Of a stretch of 64,000 nt of DNA, positions 52,293 through 61,462 are shown piece by piece (within the stretch, counting starts at the first letter, position 1; each line of letters opens with the position of its first letter). The notes under the pieces were generated by a model. The model did no database searches. It was not told the origin of the DNA and saw nothing but the letters and a program-made list of their open reading frames with translations. This DNA is from Tardiphaga sp051811025 (lineage in GTDB: Bacteria > Pseudomonadota > Alphaproteobacteria > Rhizobiales > Xanthobacteraceae): assembly GCF_051811025.1 (NCBI RefSeq), contig NZ_JBPWQE010000001.1:372001-436000 (forward strand), given 5' to 3'. The translations under genes and the position numbers were made by a program.

Positions 52293-53549
52293 ATGACCGT
52301 TCACCAGCGCAATTTGTCCACCCCTATCGATCCCGTGAAGCTCGACCGTCTGGCCGAAGTCGCCGTGAAAGTCGGGCTGCAACTGGCGCCGGGGCAGGAT
52401 CTGTTGCTGACCGGCCCCGCCGCGGCGCTGCCGCTGGTGCGCAAGATCGCTGAACATGCCTACAAGGCCGGCGCAGGCCTGGTGACGCCGTTCTTCTCCG
52501 ATGAAGAGATGACGCTGGCGCGCTATCGCTACGGCCACGATGTGTCGTTCGATCGCGCCGCCGGCTGGCTCTATGAGGGCATGGCCAAGGCGCTCGGCAA
52601 CAACACCGCGCGCCTCGCCATCGTCGGCGACAATCCGATGCTGTTGTCCAACGAAGATCCGGCCAAGGTCTCGCGCGCCAGCAAGGCGAACTCCATCGCC
52701 TATCAGCCAGCGCTGCAGAAGATCGCCGGCTTCGACATCAACTGGAATATCATCGCTTATCCGACGCTCTCATGGGCCAAGCAGGTGTTTCCCGGCGACG
52801 AGGACGACGTTGCCGTGCAAAAGCTTGCGGATGCGATCTTCGCGGCGTCGCGCGTCGACAATGCCGATCCCATCGCCGCCTGGGCCAAGCACAATGCCGC
52901 GCTGCGCAGCCGCACCGAATGGCTGAACGGCCAGCGTTTTCGTGCGCTGCATTTCACCGGGCCAGGTACCGATCTCGTGGTGGGCCTCGCCGATGGCCAT
53001 GAATGGGAAGGCGGCGCATCGACGGCCAAGAACGGCATCGTCTGCAACGCCAATATCCCGACCGAGGAAGTCTTCACCACGCCGCATGCCGCGCGTGTCA
53101 ACGGCCATGTCCGATCAACCAAGCCGCTATCCTATCAAGGCACGCTGATCGACGACATTGCGGTACGCTTCGAGGACGGCAAGATCGTCGAGGCCAAGGC
53201 CTCGCGCGGCGAGGAAGTGCTGAACAAGGTGCTCGACACAGACGAGGGCTCGCGCCGTCTCGGCGAAGTGGCGCTGGTGCCGCATTCGTCGCCGATCTCG
53301 GCGAGTGGACTGTTGTTCTACAACACGCTGTTCGACGAGAACGCCGCCTGCCATATCGCGCTCGGCCAGTGCTATTCGAAGTGCTTCGTCAATGGCGGCG
53401 ATCTCACGCCCGAGCAGATCGCGGCGCAAGGCGGCAACAAGAGCTTCATCCATATCGACTGGATGATCGGCTCCGGCGAGATCGACATCGACGGCGTCCA
53501 CACCGACGGCCGTCGTGTGCCGGTGTTCCGCAAGGGCGAGTGGGCGTAA
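52293..53549 (+). CDS. M29 family aminopeptidase
   Basis: 418 residues, thermophilic-aminopeptidase (T/AmpS) family, a cytosolic enzyme with two metal ions. Family segments: NIPTEEVFTTPH (metal Glu and His) near residue 255, RVNGHVRSTKPLSYQG, GSRRLGEVALVP (Glu), NTLFDENAACHIALGQCY (Glu, His) near 355, and HIDWMIGS near the end. It removes N-terminal residues from peptides. It is followed 48 bases later by glxA on the same strand. Confidence 0.92.
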   Translation: MTVHQRNLSTPIDPVKLDRLAEVAVKVGLQLAPGQDLLLTGPAAALPLVRKIAEHAYKAGAGLVTPFFSDEEMTLARYRYGHDVSFDRAAGWLYEGMAKALGNNTARLAIVGDNPMLLSNEDPAKVSRASKANSIAYQPALQKIAGFDINWNIIAYPTLSWAKQVFPGDEDDVAVQKLADAIFAASRVDNADPIAAWAKHNAALRSRTEWLNGQRFRALHFTGPGTDLVVGLADGHEWEGGASTAKNGIVCNANIPTEEVFTTPHAARVNGHVRSTKPLSYQGTLIDDIAVRFEDGKIVEAKASRGEEVLNKVLDTDEGSRRLGEVALVPHSSPISASGLLFYNTLFDENAACHIALGQCYSKCFVNGGDLTPEQIAAQGGNKSFIHIDWMIGSGEIDIDGVHTDGRRVPVFRKGEWA

Positions 53550-53597
53550 CGCTGCAGCAATGATCTGAACGGGCGCGGAAACTGAGTCTTCAAATCT

Positions 53598-54560
53598 ATG
53601 GCCCAGCCTCACCGCGTCGGCTTTCTCCTGATCGACGGCTTCGCGCTGATGTCCTTCGCGTCGGCGATCGAACCGTTGCGCGCCGCCAATGTGCTGGCCG
53701 GCAAGAAACTGTATCAGTGGCTGCAGATCTCGACCGGCGCCGACGCGATCCTGGCGTCGAACGGATTGTCGGTGGCGTCCGATCATACCATTGCCGACAG
53801 CGTGCGCTACGATACGGTGCTGGTTTGCGCCGGTGGCAATCCCGCTGGTTTCGATGATGCCAAGACGCTGGCGTGGCTGCGTCGCCTCGCGCGCTCTGGC
53901 TGCGCCATCGGCGGCGTGTCCGGTGGACCCTTCATTCTCGCCAGAGCGGGTATTCTCGATGGCGTCCGCTGCACGATCCATTGGGAACATCTCGATGCGT
54001 TCATCGAGGCCTTTCCCGAGATCGAGCCGACGCGTACTTTGTTCGAAATCGACGGCAAAAGGCTGACCTGCGCAGGCGGCGTTGCCGCACTCGACATGAT
54101 GCATGCGATCATCCGCCGCGACCACGGCCAGGCGCTGGCGGCGAAAGTTAGCGACTGGTTTCTGCAGACAGCGGTGCGGCTCGGCGATGACAGCCAGCGC
54201 ATTTCATTGCGTGAGCGCCTAGGCACCAGTAATCGCGCCGTGCTCTCGGCGATCACGGTGATGGAGCGTCGGCTCGCGAGCCCTGCGCCTCGCGATGAAT
54301 TGGCGAAGGCGGCCGGCGTGTCCGTGCGACAGCTTGAGCGGCTGTTCACTGCGCATCTGGGCGTGACCATCGAACAGCATTATCTGACGCTGCGTCTTGG
54401 CAAGGCGCGGGCGCTGTTGCAGCAGACCAGCATGCCGGTGGTGGAGATATCAGCCGAGTGTGGTTTCGCCAGCGCCAGCCATTTCGCGCGTCTCTATCGC
54501 GGCGCCTTCGAGGTGTCGCCGTCGCAAGACCGGATGCCGGGCAAGAGTAAGGCGAAGTAA
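53598..54560 (+). CDS. glxA: GlxA family transcriptional regulator
   Basis: 320 residues: an N-terminal DJ-1/PfpI-like domain (about 5-175; AGGNPAGFDDAKTLAWL, and IGGVSGGPFILA at the elbow where a Cys would sit in active enzymes) and a C-terminal AraC helix-turn-helix pair (about 215-315). It probably senses an amine or amino-acid metabolite and activates the nearby glxBCD-glnT genes. Convergent with the XRE-cupin gene, three bases apart. Confidence 0.85.
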   Translation: MAQPHRVGFLLIDGFALMSFASAIEPLRAANVLAGKKLYQWLQISTGADAILASNGLSVASDHTIADSVRYDTVLVCAGGNPAGFDDAKTLAWLRRLARSGCAIGGVSGGPFILARAGILDGVRCTIHWEHLDAFIEAFPEIEPTRTLFEIDGKRLTCAGGVAALDMMHAIIRRDHGQALAAKVSDWFLQTAVRLGDDSQRISLRERLGTSNRAVLSAITVMERRLASPAPRDELAKAAGVSVRQLERLFTAHLGVTIEQHYLTLRLGKARALLQQTSMPVVEISAECGFASASHFARLYRGAFEVSPSQDRMPGKSKAK

Positions 54561-54563
54561 GAC

Positions 54564-55307
54564 CTAGCTCCGCCGCGGATAAATAATCACAGACAGATAC
54601 GTCATAGGCGCCTTCACCAGTTCTTCCGGGCCGTGCCGCGCGGCTGCGTCGAAGAACAGCGTGTCGCCGGGCTCCATCAGATAGGTCTGATCGGCGTGGC
54701 GATAACGCACCTTGCCTGTCAGCATGTAGATCATCTCGACGCCGGCGTGACGAAAGTTACTATAGGCCTCGGCGTCCTCGTTCAGTGTGATCAGATAGGG
54801 CTCGACGCCGAGCTCGCCATGGATCGACTGACCGAGCAATTGATAGTGATGGCCGGACTTGGTGCCGCGTCGTTCGATCTTGACGCCTGTGCCGGCCTTC
54901 ACGAAAGAGCAATCGCGCTCTTCCTCGGTCTCGCGAAAGAATCTGGAGATCGGCACGTTCAGCGCTTTCGATAGTGCATTCAGCGTCCCCAGCGACGCCG
55001 AAATGCTGCCGGTCTCGATCTTTGACAGCATGCCGGTCGAGATACCCGCCGATGTGCTGAGCTCGGCCACTGTCAGCTCCAGCTCCTTGCGGAGCTGCCG
55101 CACTTCGTTGCCGATCTTGGATTCGAGCGAGCCACCGACTTCCAGCGGCGCATTCGAACCGGTGCGCAACTCCTCCGGCTTTGATCGCGCGGGCGATGAT
55201 TTCGTTGTCTTCGGTTTCGCTTTCACGGGGGCATTTCCTGCATGGGTCGATTTCTCGACAATAGCGATATTTCCTGTCAGGAAAACAATTTTCTCTGTGG
55301 TTGACAT
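54564..55307 (-). CDS. XRE family regulator with cupin sensor domain
   Basis: About 247 residues. A Lys/Ser/Pro-rich N-terminal extension (about 1-65) precedes the helix-turn-helix (VRQLRKELELTVAELSTSAGISTGMLSKIETGS) and a C-terminal cupin (about 170-247; the metal-type ligands are in FRHAGVEMIYMLTGKVRYRHADQTYLMEPGD). Divergent from glxB with 54 bases between. The start at 55307 is chosen over 55340 because the latter overlaps the glxB promoter; neither has a good ribosome site. A palindrome sits inside its first codons. Confidence 0.85.
   Translation of the reverse strand: MSTTEKIVFLTGNIAIVEKSTHAGNAPVKAKPKTTKSSPARSKPEELRTGSNAPLEVGGSLESKIGNEVRQLRKELELTVAELSTSAGISTGMLSKIETGSISASLGTLNALSKALNVPISRFFRETEEERDCSFVKAGTGVKIERRGTKSGHHYQLLGQSIHGELGVEPYLITLNEDAEAYSNFRHAGVEMIYMLTGKVRYRHADQTYLMEPGDTLFFDAAARHGPEELVKAPMTYLSVIIYPRRS
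55270..55284. promoter_or_regulatory. palindrome near the glxB promoter
   Basis: TTTCCTGTCAGGAAA, a perfect 7-1-7 repeat. It is 16 bases upstream of a TTGACA at 55301-55306 (a -35 for glxB) and within the early codons of the divergent regulator gene. A likely operator for that regulator. Confidence 0.5.
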
Positions 55308-55361
55308 GGCGGTTTTGTTTCGGGCAAGGTCCACGCGCATTCAACGAGTGAGACGCGGGTC

Positions 55362-56255
55362 ATGTGCGGCATTGCGGGTCTGTTTCTGAAAGATCAAAGA
55401 CTGGCACCCGAGCTCGGCAGGCTGCTGTCCGGCATGCTGGAAGCGTTGAGCGATCGCGGTCCCGACTCCGCGGGCTTTGCGGTCTATGGCGATGGCGATA
55501 ACGGCCAGATCAAGCTGACGCTCCGCGCTGCGCCCTCCTACGATTTCGCGGCATTGATGGCGTCGCTCGGCAAGGTCGCCGGTGCGCCGATTGCGTATCA
55601 GGTGCATGACACTCACGCCGTCGTCAGCATCCCCACCGATCGCGAGGCTGCTATCGCATCTGCGCTCCTCGGCATGAAAGACGTCGACATGGTTGCGCGC
55701 GGCAAGCGCATGGCCGTGTTCAAGGAAGTCGGTCTGCCCGCCGATGTGGCGAAGCGTTTCGGCCTGAACGCGATGACCGGCAGCCATGCCGTCGGTCATA
55801 CGCGCATGGCAACTGAGTCCGCCGTGACAACTAATGGCGCGCATCCCTTCACCACCGGTACCGACCAGTGCCTCGTCCATAACGGCTCGCTGTCAAACCA
55901 CAACGACGTCCGCCGCGAGCTGATCCGCCAGGGCGTGACCTTCCGCACCGAAAACGATTCCGAAGTCGCCGCAGGCTATATCAGTTCGCAGATGGCGGCA
56001 GGCGCATCGCTACAGGATGCGATGACCTCGTCACTCGCCGCGCTGGATGGCTTCTATACATTCGTTATCGGCACGGAGACCGGCTTCGGCGTGCTGCGCG
56101 ATCCCATTGCTTGCAAGCCCGCCGTGATGGCCGAGACCGATCGCTGGGTCGCCTTCGGCACCGAGTATCGTGCGCTGGTCGATCTGCCGGGCATCGACGT
56201 CGCCAAGGTCTGGGAGCCCGAACCCGCCAAAGTCTATTTGTGGGAGCGTCACTGA
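55362..56255 (+). CDS. glxB: class II glutamine amidotransferase-like protein GlxB
   Basis: 297 residues, Ntn-type amidotransferase with the nucleophile Cys at position 2 (MCGIAGLF) and the glutamine-site motifs GHTRMATES and NGSLSNH. It corresponds to the glutaminase part of glutamate synthase (and to MgsA of N-methylglutamate synthase). Together with GlxC and GlxD it forms a split glutamate-synthase-like enzyme. Its stop overlaps the next start (TGATG). Confidence 0.9.
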   Translation: MCGIAGLFLKDQRLAPELGRLLSGMLEALSDRGPDSAGFAVYGDGDNGQIKLTLRAAPSYDFAALMASLGKVAGAPIAYQVHDTHAVVSIPTDREAAIASALLGMKDVDMVARGKRMAVFKEVGLPADVAKRFGLNAMTGSHAVGHTRMATESAVTTNGAHPFTTGTDQCLVHNGSLSNHNDVRRELIRQGVTFRTENDSEVAAGYISSQMAAGASLQDAMTSSLAALDGFYTFVIGTETGFGVLRDPIACKPAVMAETDRWVAFGTEYRALVDLPGIDVAKVWEPEPAKVYLWERH

Positions 56256-56941
56256 TGCCCACGGTCGATCTCGCTTCGTCGCCGCTGCGTGAGCTCAACA
56301 GCGCGCTGCATCAGCTGACACCCAGCACCAACGAGACGCACTGGACCGTCACGAATCCGCGCGGCCAACACAATATCGCGGTAGGCCTCGATTTTCCAGT
56401 CGAGATCGAGATTGATGGACACGTCGGCTATTACTGCGCTGGCATGAACAAGCAGGCGCGCGTCACCGTGCGCGGCAATGCCGGACAGGGTGTGGCCGAG
56501 AATATGATGTCTGGCCGCGTCCATGTCACCGGCGATGCGTCGCAGGCAGCGGGTGCCAGCGGCAATGGTGGCCTATTGGTGATCGACGGCAATGCCTCGG
56601 CACGCTGCGGCATTTCCATGAAGGGTATCGATATCGTCGTGAAGGGCTCGGTCGGCCATCTCTCCGCCTTCATGGCGCAGGCCGGAAAGCTCGTGGTGCT
56701 CGGCGATGCCGGCGAAGCGCTCGGCGATTCCATTTATGAAGCGCAGCTCTTCGTGCGCGGCACTGTCACGAGCCTCGGCGCCGATTGCGTCGAGAAGCCG
56801 CTCAAGGACGAACACAAGGTTGAGCTGAAGAAGCTGCTGGATGACGCGGGCGTCGAAGGCGTCAGTCCCGACGAGTTCAAGCGCTATGGCTCGGCGCGCA
56901 AGCTCTATCACTTCCACATCGATAACGTCGGATCATACTGA
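56255..56941 (+). CDS. glxC: GXGXG (GltB C-terminal-like) protein GlxC
   Basis: 228 residues. A right-handed beta-helix with the G-x-x-G-x-x-x-G repeats of the glutamate synthase alpha-subunit C-terminus (VRGNAGQGVAENM, VTGDASQAAGASGNGG, VKGSVGHLSAFMAQAG). Structural subunit of the GlxBCD enzyme (MgsB equivalent). Start and stop both overlap the neighbours by one base of ATG, so translation is coupled. Confidence 0.9.
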   Translation: MPTVDLASSPLRELNSALHQLTPSTNETHWTVTNPRGQHNIAVGLDFPVEIEIDGHVGYYCAGMNKQARVTVRGNAGQGVAENMMSGRVHVTGDASQAAGASGNGGLLVIDGNASARCGISMKGIDIVVKGSVGHLSAFMAQAGKLVVLGDAGEALGDSIYEAQLFVRGTVTSLGADCVEKPLKDEHKVELKKLLDDAGVEGVSPDEFKRYGSARKLYHFHIDNVGSY

Positions 56942-58272
56942 TGAGCGCGCAAGACCGCTGGATCCACACGCCGCCGCGCAAGTCCGCGACCTTCGATGAT
57001 GCAGCCATTGCGGAAATTCGCCGTGCGGCCGCGACCGGCATCTATGACATCCGCGGCGCCGGGGCCAAGCGCAAACTGCCGCATTTCGATGATCTGCTGT
57101 TTCTCGGCGCCTCGATCAGCCGGTATCCGCTGGAGGGCTACCGTGAGAAATGCGCCACCGATGTCGTGATCGGCGCGCGCTTTGCGAAGAAGCCGATCCA
57201 TCTGAAGATTCCGATCACCATCGCCGGCATGAGCTTCGGCGCGCTGTCGGGTCCGGCGAAGGAAGCGCTCGGTCGTGGTGCATCGGCCGTCGGCACATCG
57301 ACCACGACAGGCGATGGCGGCATGACGCCGGAAGAACGCGGCCATTCCGATCTGCTGGTCTATCAAGTACTACCTTCGCGTTACGGCATGAACCCCGACG
57401 ACCTGCGCAAGGCTGATGCCATTGAGGTCGTGGTCGGGCAGGGCGCCAAGCCCGGCGGCGGCGGCATGCTGCTGGGCCAGAAGATTACCGAGCGTGTCGC
57501 CGGTATGCGCCGTTTGCCTGTCGGCATCGATCAGCGCTCGGCCTGCCGGCACCCGGACTGGACCGGGCCTGACGATCTCGAAATCAAGATACAGGAACTG
57601 CGTGAGATCACCGACTGGAACACGCCCATTTATGTGAAGGTCGGCGCGTCGCGCCCCTATTACGACATTGCGCTTGCGGTGAAGTCCGGCGCCGATGCCA
57701 TCGTGCTTGACGGCATGCAGGGCGGCACCGCGGCGACGCAGGATGTGTTCATCGAGAATGTTGGGCTGCCCACCATGTGCGCGATCCCGCCGGCGGTGAA
57801 GGCGCTGCAGGATCTCGGCATGCATCGCAAGGTGCAGCTCATCGTCTCCGGCGGCATTCGCAACGGCGCTGACGTCGCCAAATGTCTCGCGCTCGGCGCG
57901 GATGCGGTAGCAATAGGCACGGCTGCATTGATCGCGCTCGGCGATAACGATCCGGCGCTGGAAGCCGAGTACCAGAAGCTCGGCACCACGGCTGGCGCCT
58001 ATGACGACTGGCACGAAGGTCGCGATCCCGCCGGCATCACGACGCAGGATCCTTTGTTGGCCGCGCGCCTCGATCCCGTGATCGCCGGGCGCAAGCTTGC
58101 GAACTATCTGTCGGTGATGACGCTTGAGGCGCAGACCATCGCGCGCGCCTGCGGCAAGAGCCATGTCCACAATCTTGAACCGGAAGATCTGGTGGCGCTG
58201 ACAATGGAGTCGGCGGCGATGGCGAGAGTCCCTCTCGCCGGAACGAACTGGATTCCTGGCAGCAATATCTAA
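56941..58272 (+). CDS. glxD: FMN-binding glutamate synthase-like protein GlxD
   Basis: 443 residues, TIM barrel of the glutamate synthase family: GMSFGALSGPAKEALG near residue 95, KPGGGGMLLGQKI near 170, LDGMQGGTAATQ near 255 and GGIRNGADVAKCLALGADAVAIGTA near 305. This is the FMN site; cysteines of a 3Fe-4S cluster are not obvious. It makes the amino transfer to 2-oxoglutarate or adds methylamine to glutamate if it acts as MgsC. No methylglutamate dehydrogenase genes are near. Confidence 0.9.
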   Translation: MSAQDRWIHTPPRKSATFDDAAIAEIRRAAATGIYDIRGAGAKRKLPHFDDLLFLGASISRYPLEGYREKCATDVVIGARFAKKPIHLKIPITIAGMSFGALSGPAKEALGRGASAVGTSTTTGDGGMTPEERGHSDLLVYQVLPSRYGMNPDDLRKADAIEVVVGQGAKPGGGGMLLGQKITERVAGMRRLPVGIDQRSACRHPDWTGPDDLEIKIQELREITDWNTPIYVKVGASRPYYDIALAVKSGADAIVLDGMQGGTAATQDVFIENVGLPTMCAIPPAVKALQDLGMHRKVQLIVSGGIRNGADVAKCLALGADAVAIGTAALIALGDNDPALEAEYQKLGTTAGAYDDWHEGRDPAGITTQDPLLAARLDPVIAGRKLANYLSVMTLEAQTIARACGKSHVHNLEPEDLVALTMESAAMARVPLAGTNWIPGSNI

Positions 58273-58311
58273 CGAGCCGTTATGGCTGGATGATCTTCGG
58301 AGCGCGTGTCA

Positions 58312-59616
58312 ATGACGACCTGGACCGAACTAGCCAAGCAACACGACCTCAAATATTTCCTCATTGCCTTTGTTGATCTGTTCGGCGGCATGCGCGCCAA
58401 GTTGGTGCCGGCGACCGCGATGGACAGCGTCGCGAAATCCGGCGCGGGCTTTGCCGGTTTCGCCGCCTGGTTCGACATGACGCCCGCCGATCCAGACGTC
58501 CTCGTGGTGCCGGACATGGAGACGCTGACGCTGCTGCCGTGGAAACCGGGCGTCGCCTGGGTCACCGGGGATCTCTATATGGGCGGGAAGCCCGTGGCGC
58601 AGAATCCGCGTCAGGTGCTGAAAGGCCTGATCGCAAAGGCCGCAGAGCAGGGCGTCGAACTCAAGACCGGCGTCGAGTGCGAATATTTTCTGATTTCGCC
58701 GGATGGTACTGCGATCTCCGATCCCGCCGATCAGCAGGCCAAGCCGTGTTACGACCAGCAGGCGCTGATGCGGCGCTACGAGATCGTCGCCGAAATCTGC
58801 GATGCGATGATTACGCTCGGCTGGAAGCCCTATCAAAACGATCATGAAGACGCCAACGGCCAGTTCGAGATGAACTGGGAATTCGACACCGCGCTGAAGA
58901 CGGCCGATCGCCACGCCTTCTTCAAGTTCATGGTCAAGTCGATTGCCGAGAAGCACGGTTACAAGGCGACCTTCATGCCGAAGCCCTTCGCCAATCTCAC
59001 CGGCAATGGCTGCCACGTCCATGCGTCGCTGTGGTCAACCAGGGACGGATCGAACGTATTTGAAGATGAGGCCGGTGAACTCGGTCTGTCGAAGACCGCC
59101 TATCACTTCATCGGCGGTCTCGTGCATTCGGCCGACGCGGTTTGCGCGATTACCAATCCGACGGTGAATTCCTACAAGCGCATCAACGCGCCACGCACGC
59201 TGTCCGGCGCGAGTTGGTCGCCGAACACGGTGACCCATGGTGGCAATAACCGCACCCACATGATCCGCATTCCCGATGCGGGCCGTTTCGAATTCCGTTT
59301 GCCCGACGGTGCGGTGAATCCGTATCTGCTGCCCGCGGCGTTGTTGGCCGCTGGCCTCGACGGCATGGCCAATGGCCGCGATCCCGGTCCGCGGCTCGAC
59401 ATCAACATGTATACCGAGCGCGACGCGACCACGAAGGTGAAGCAATTGCCGCTCAACCTGCTAGACGCCCTGCGCGCGCTTGAAGCATCCGAAGTGTTGA
59501 AGGCGCAGCTCGGAGAGGTCGTGGTCGGGTCGTACCTCAAGCTCAAACACAGCGACTGGAATGAGCACTGTCGTCAGCTCACCGAATGGGAGCGGCAGAC
59601 GACTTTAGACTGCTGA
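58312..59616 (+). CDS. glnT: type III glutamine synthetase-like ligase GlnT
   Basis: 434 residues. The catalytic domain has the metal site VECEYFLIS near 125, ENDHE-like QNDHEDANGQFEMNW near 180, NGCHVHASLW and RFEFRLPDGAVNPYL near 330. It joins ammonia (or an amine such as methylamine, as GmaS does) to glutamate with ATP. The ATG at 58312 is nine bases after GGAG; a GTG two codons before is too close. It follows glxD by 39 bases and is part of the same operon. Confidence 0.88.
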   Translation: MTTWTELAKQHDLKYFLIAFVDLFGGMRAKLVPATAMDSVAKSGAGFAGFAAWFDMTPADPDVLVVPDMETLTLLPWKPGVAWVTGDLYMGGKPVAQNPRQVLKGLIAKAAEQGVELKTGVECEYFLISPDGTAISDPADQQAKPCYDQQALMRRYEIVAEICDAMITLGWKPYQNDHEDANGQFEMNWEFDTALKTADRHAFFKFMVKSIAEKHGYKATFMPKPFANLTGNGCHVHASLWSTRDGSNVFEDEAGELGLSKTAYHFIGGLVHSADAVCAITNPTVNSYKRINAPRTLSGASWSPNTVTHGGNNRTHMIRIPDAGRFEFRLPDGAVNPYLLPAALLAAGLDGMANGRDPGPRLDINMYTERDATTKVKQLPLNLLDALRALEASEVLKAQLGEVVVGSYLKLKHSDWNEHCRQLTEWERQTTLDC

Positions 59617-59707
59617 TACCGCACGTCCGTCGAAATTGCGTGCTATGAGTCCTGACTCAGGAGCGTCATTGGGTTGACGCAACGTTGCCGCAGGATCATT
59701 TCGCACC

Positions 59708-60859
59708 ATGACGACCGGCGTCAGCGCGTTTTACGACGGCATTTCAATATTTTACGGTTTCAACCGGGTGATGGACCCGGCATTGTACAAGCCGCTGCCG
59801 GATGACTGGATCATCGGCGTCGCCGATATCGTGGAATCCACCAAGGCCATCGCCGAACAGCGCTACAAGGCCGTCAACATGGCCGGCGCTGCCGTCATCG
59901 CGGCCGTGACCAATGCGCTGGACGGCCGCGAATTCCCGTTCGTGTTCGGCGGCGATGGCGCAAGCTTCGCGGTCTCGCCGGATGATCTGGATCGCGCCCG
60001 CGGGGCATTGGCGGCGACGGCGACCTGGGTGAAGCACGATCTCGATCTCGTGATGCGCGTGGCCCTGGTGCCGATTAAAGACATCCGTGCGCAGGGGCTC
60101 GATGTGCGCGTGGCGCGCTTCGGTCCGTCGAAGAACGTGTCTTATGCGATGTTTTCCGGTGGCGGATTGGGTTGGGCAGAGGCCGCGATGAAGCGCGGCG
60201 AATTCGCGGTGACGCCGGCACCTGTCGGGACCTATCCCGATCTCTCCGGGCTCTCATGTCGTTTCGAGGAAATTCCATCGGCACATGGTTTGATTCTGTC
60301 GGTGCTGGTGACGGCTGCAGCGGGAGCCGATACATCCGCATTTCGTTGCGTCATCGAGGACATTATCGCGCTGGTCGAACGCAGTCCAAATGCGGGCCGT
60401 CCCGTGCCTGCCGGCGGTCCAGTGTTGAGGTGGCCGCCTGCAGGGCTGGGCTATGAGATTCTGGCCGGCCGAGGAGCTAACTCGCTGGCGCGCTTTCGCA
60501 TACGGGTGCTCATGCGAACCCTGTTCGTCTATGTCGTGATGCGCTTCGGCATCAGCGTCGGCGGCTTCGTGCCGAAGACCTATGTGCAGCAACTGGTCGA
60601 GAATTCGGATTTCCGCAAATATGATGACAGCCTGCGCATGATTCTGGATTGCACGCCCGATCTCGAACGCGCACTGGAGCAGCGTCTTGTTGCGGCGGCC
60701 TCGGAAGGAACGGTACGCTATGGCCTGCATCGGCAGGATGCGGCGATGATGACGTGTTTCACGCCGTCAGCCATCCGCAGCGATCACGTCCATTTCATCG
60801 ATGGAGCGCGCGGCGGCTATGCCTCGGCGGCCACCGCATTGAAGGCCATGTCAGTCTGA
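59708..60859 (+). CDS. DUF3095 domain protein
   Basis: 383 residues, soluble. The N-terminal half has GVADIVESTKAIAEQRYKAVNMAGAAVI near residue 38 and FPFVFGGDGASF near 80, arranged like the metal Asp and second Asp of class III nucleotide cyclases (F-A-D-I-x-x-S/T...GDG). The C-terminal half is unlike known cyclases. I take it as DUF3095; whether it makes a cyclic nucleotide is unknown. It stands alone, about 90 bases after glnT. Confidence 0.75.
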   Translation: MTTGVSAFYDGISIFYGFNRVMDPALYKPLPDDWIIGVADIVESTKAIAEQRYKAVNMAGAAVIAAVTNALDGREFPFVFGGDGASFAVSPDDLDRARGALAATATWVKHDLDLVMRVALVPIKDIRAQGLDVRVARFGPSKNVSYAMFSGGGLGWAEAAMKRGEFAVTPAPVGTYPDLSGLSCRFEEIPSAHGLILSVLVTAAAGADTSAFRCVIEDIIALVERSPNAGRPVPAGGPVLRWPPAGLGYEILAGRGANSLARFRIRVLMRTLFVYVVMRFGISVGGFVPKTYVQQLVENSDFRKYDDSLRMILDCTPDLERALEQRLVAAASEGTVRYGLHRQDAAMMTCFTPSAIRSDHVHFIDGARGGYASAATALKAMSV

Positions 60860-60874
60860 GAGAAGCGAACTGAG

Positions 60875-61318
60875 TTATCGGCCGACGCGGGTCCAGTTCT
60901 CGCCACCGCAGAATGCGCCGACACAGCCTTCGACCTTGAGCGTGTTCGGACCGGTCAGCGCGACGTTGCTTGTATAGATCTTCCCGTCATCGGCATTGTA
61001 GATCCGGCCCGACCACGTATTCGCGCCGGTAGAGCGCATGTCGTAGAACAGGTGAACGCCTATCATCGAGCGCTTGGCCAACGAGGGATCGGGATTCTTG
61101 TCGTCGATCGGCGGCTTGCCGGTCTGCGGATCGATCTTGTCGCGCAGCGAGACGATGGTGCCGCACAGGATGGTACCGCATTTGCTGACCCGCACTTGCG
61201 CATCGCCGGCCTGGGTCTGCCAGACGCCCGTCGCCTCGCCGCCCGATTGGGCTTGCGCAGCGGAGCCTGCGAACACCGCACCCAGCAATGCGATCATAAC
61301 GGTGAATCTGGCGGCCAT
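60875..61318 (-). CDS. DUF2147 domain exported protein
   Basis: 147 residues with a signal peptide (1 to about 23, cleavage after AQA). The mature part is a small beta-barrel typical of DUF2147 (GVWQTQAGDAQVRVSKCGTILCGTIVSLRD, then the GRIYNADDGKIYTS and L-x-V-E-G-C motif). Four cysteines may form two disulfides. A lipocalin-like ligand-binding role is often supposed; nothing local adds to that. Confidence 0.85.
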   Translation of the reverse strand: MAARFTVMIALLGAVFAGSAAQAQSGGEATGVWQTQAGDAQVRVSKCGTILCGTIVSLRDKIDPQTGKPPIDDKNPDPSLAKRSMIGVHLFYDMRSTGANTWSGRIYNADDGKIYTSNVALTGPNTLKVEGCVGAFCGGENWTRVGR

Positions 61319-61462
61319 GCGTGTCTCCTCGGATCAGGCGGTCTGCATAACAAGAAATGGGATTTGTGCAATGCCGCGGCGCTGCGTTTGAGGCTACTCA
61401 GCGTCTCAAATGATCATGATAGATTCAATTTGACGCAGTTCGCTCAAGCAGACCGGCACGGG

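Noticed and set aside
55362..59616. Naming the operon mgsABC-gmaS (methylamine pathway)
   Set aside because: The N-methylglutamate dehydrogenase genes are absent and GlxA is adjacent, so the glx names fit better.
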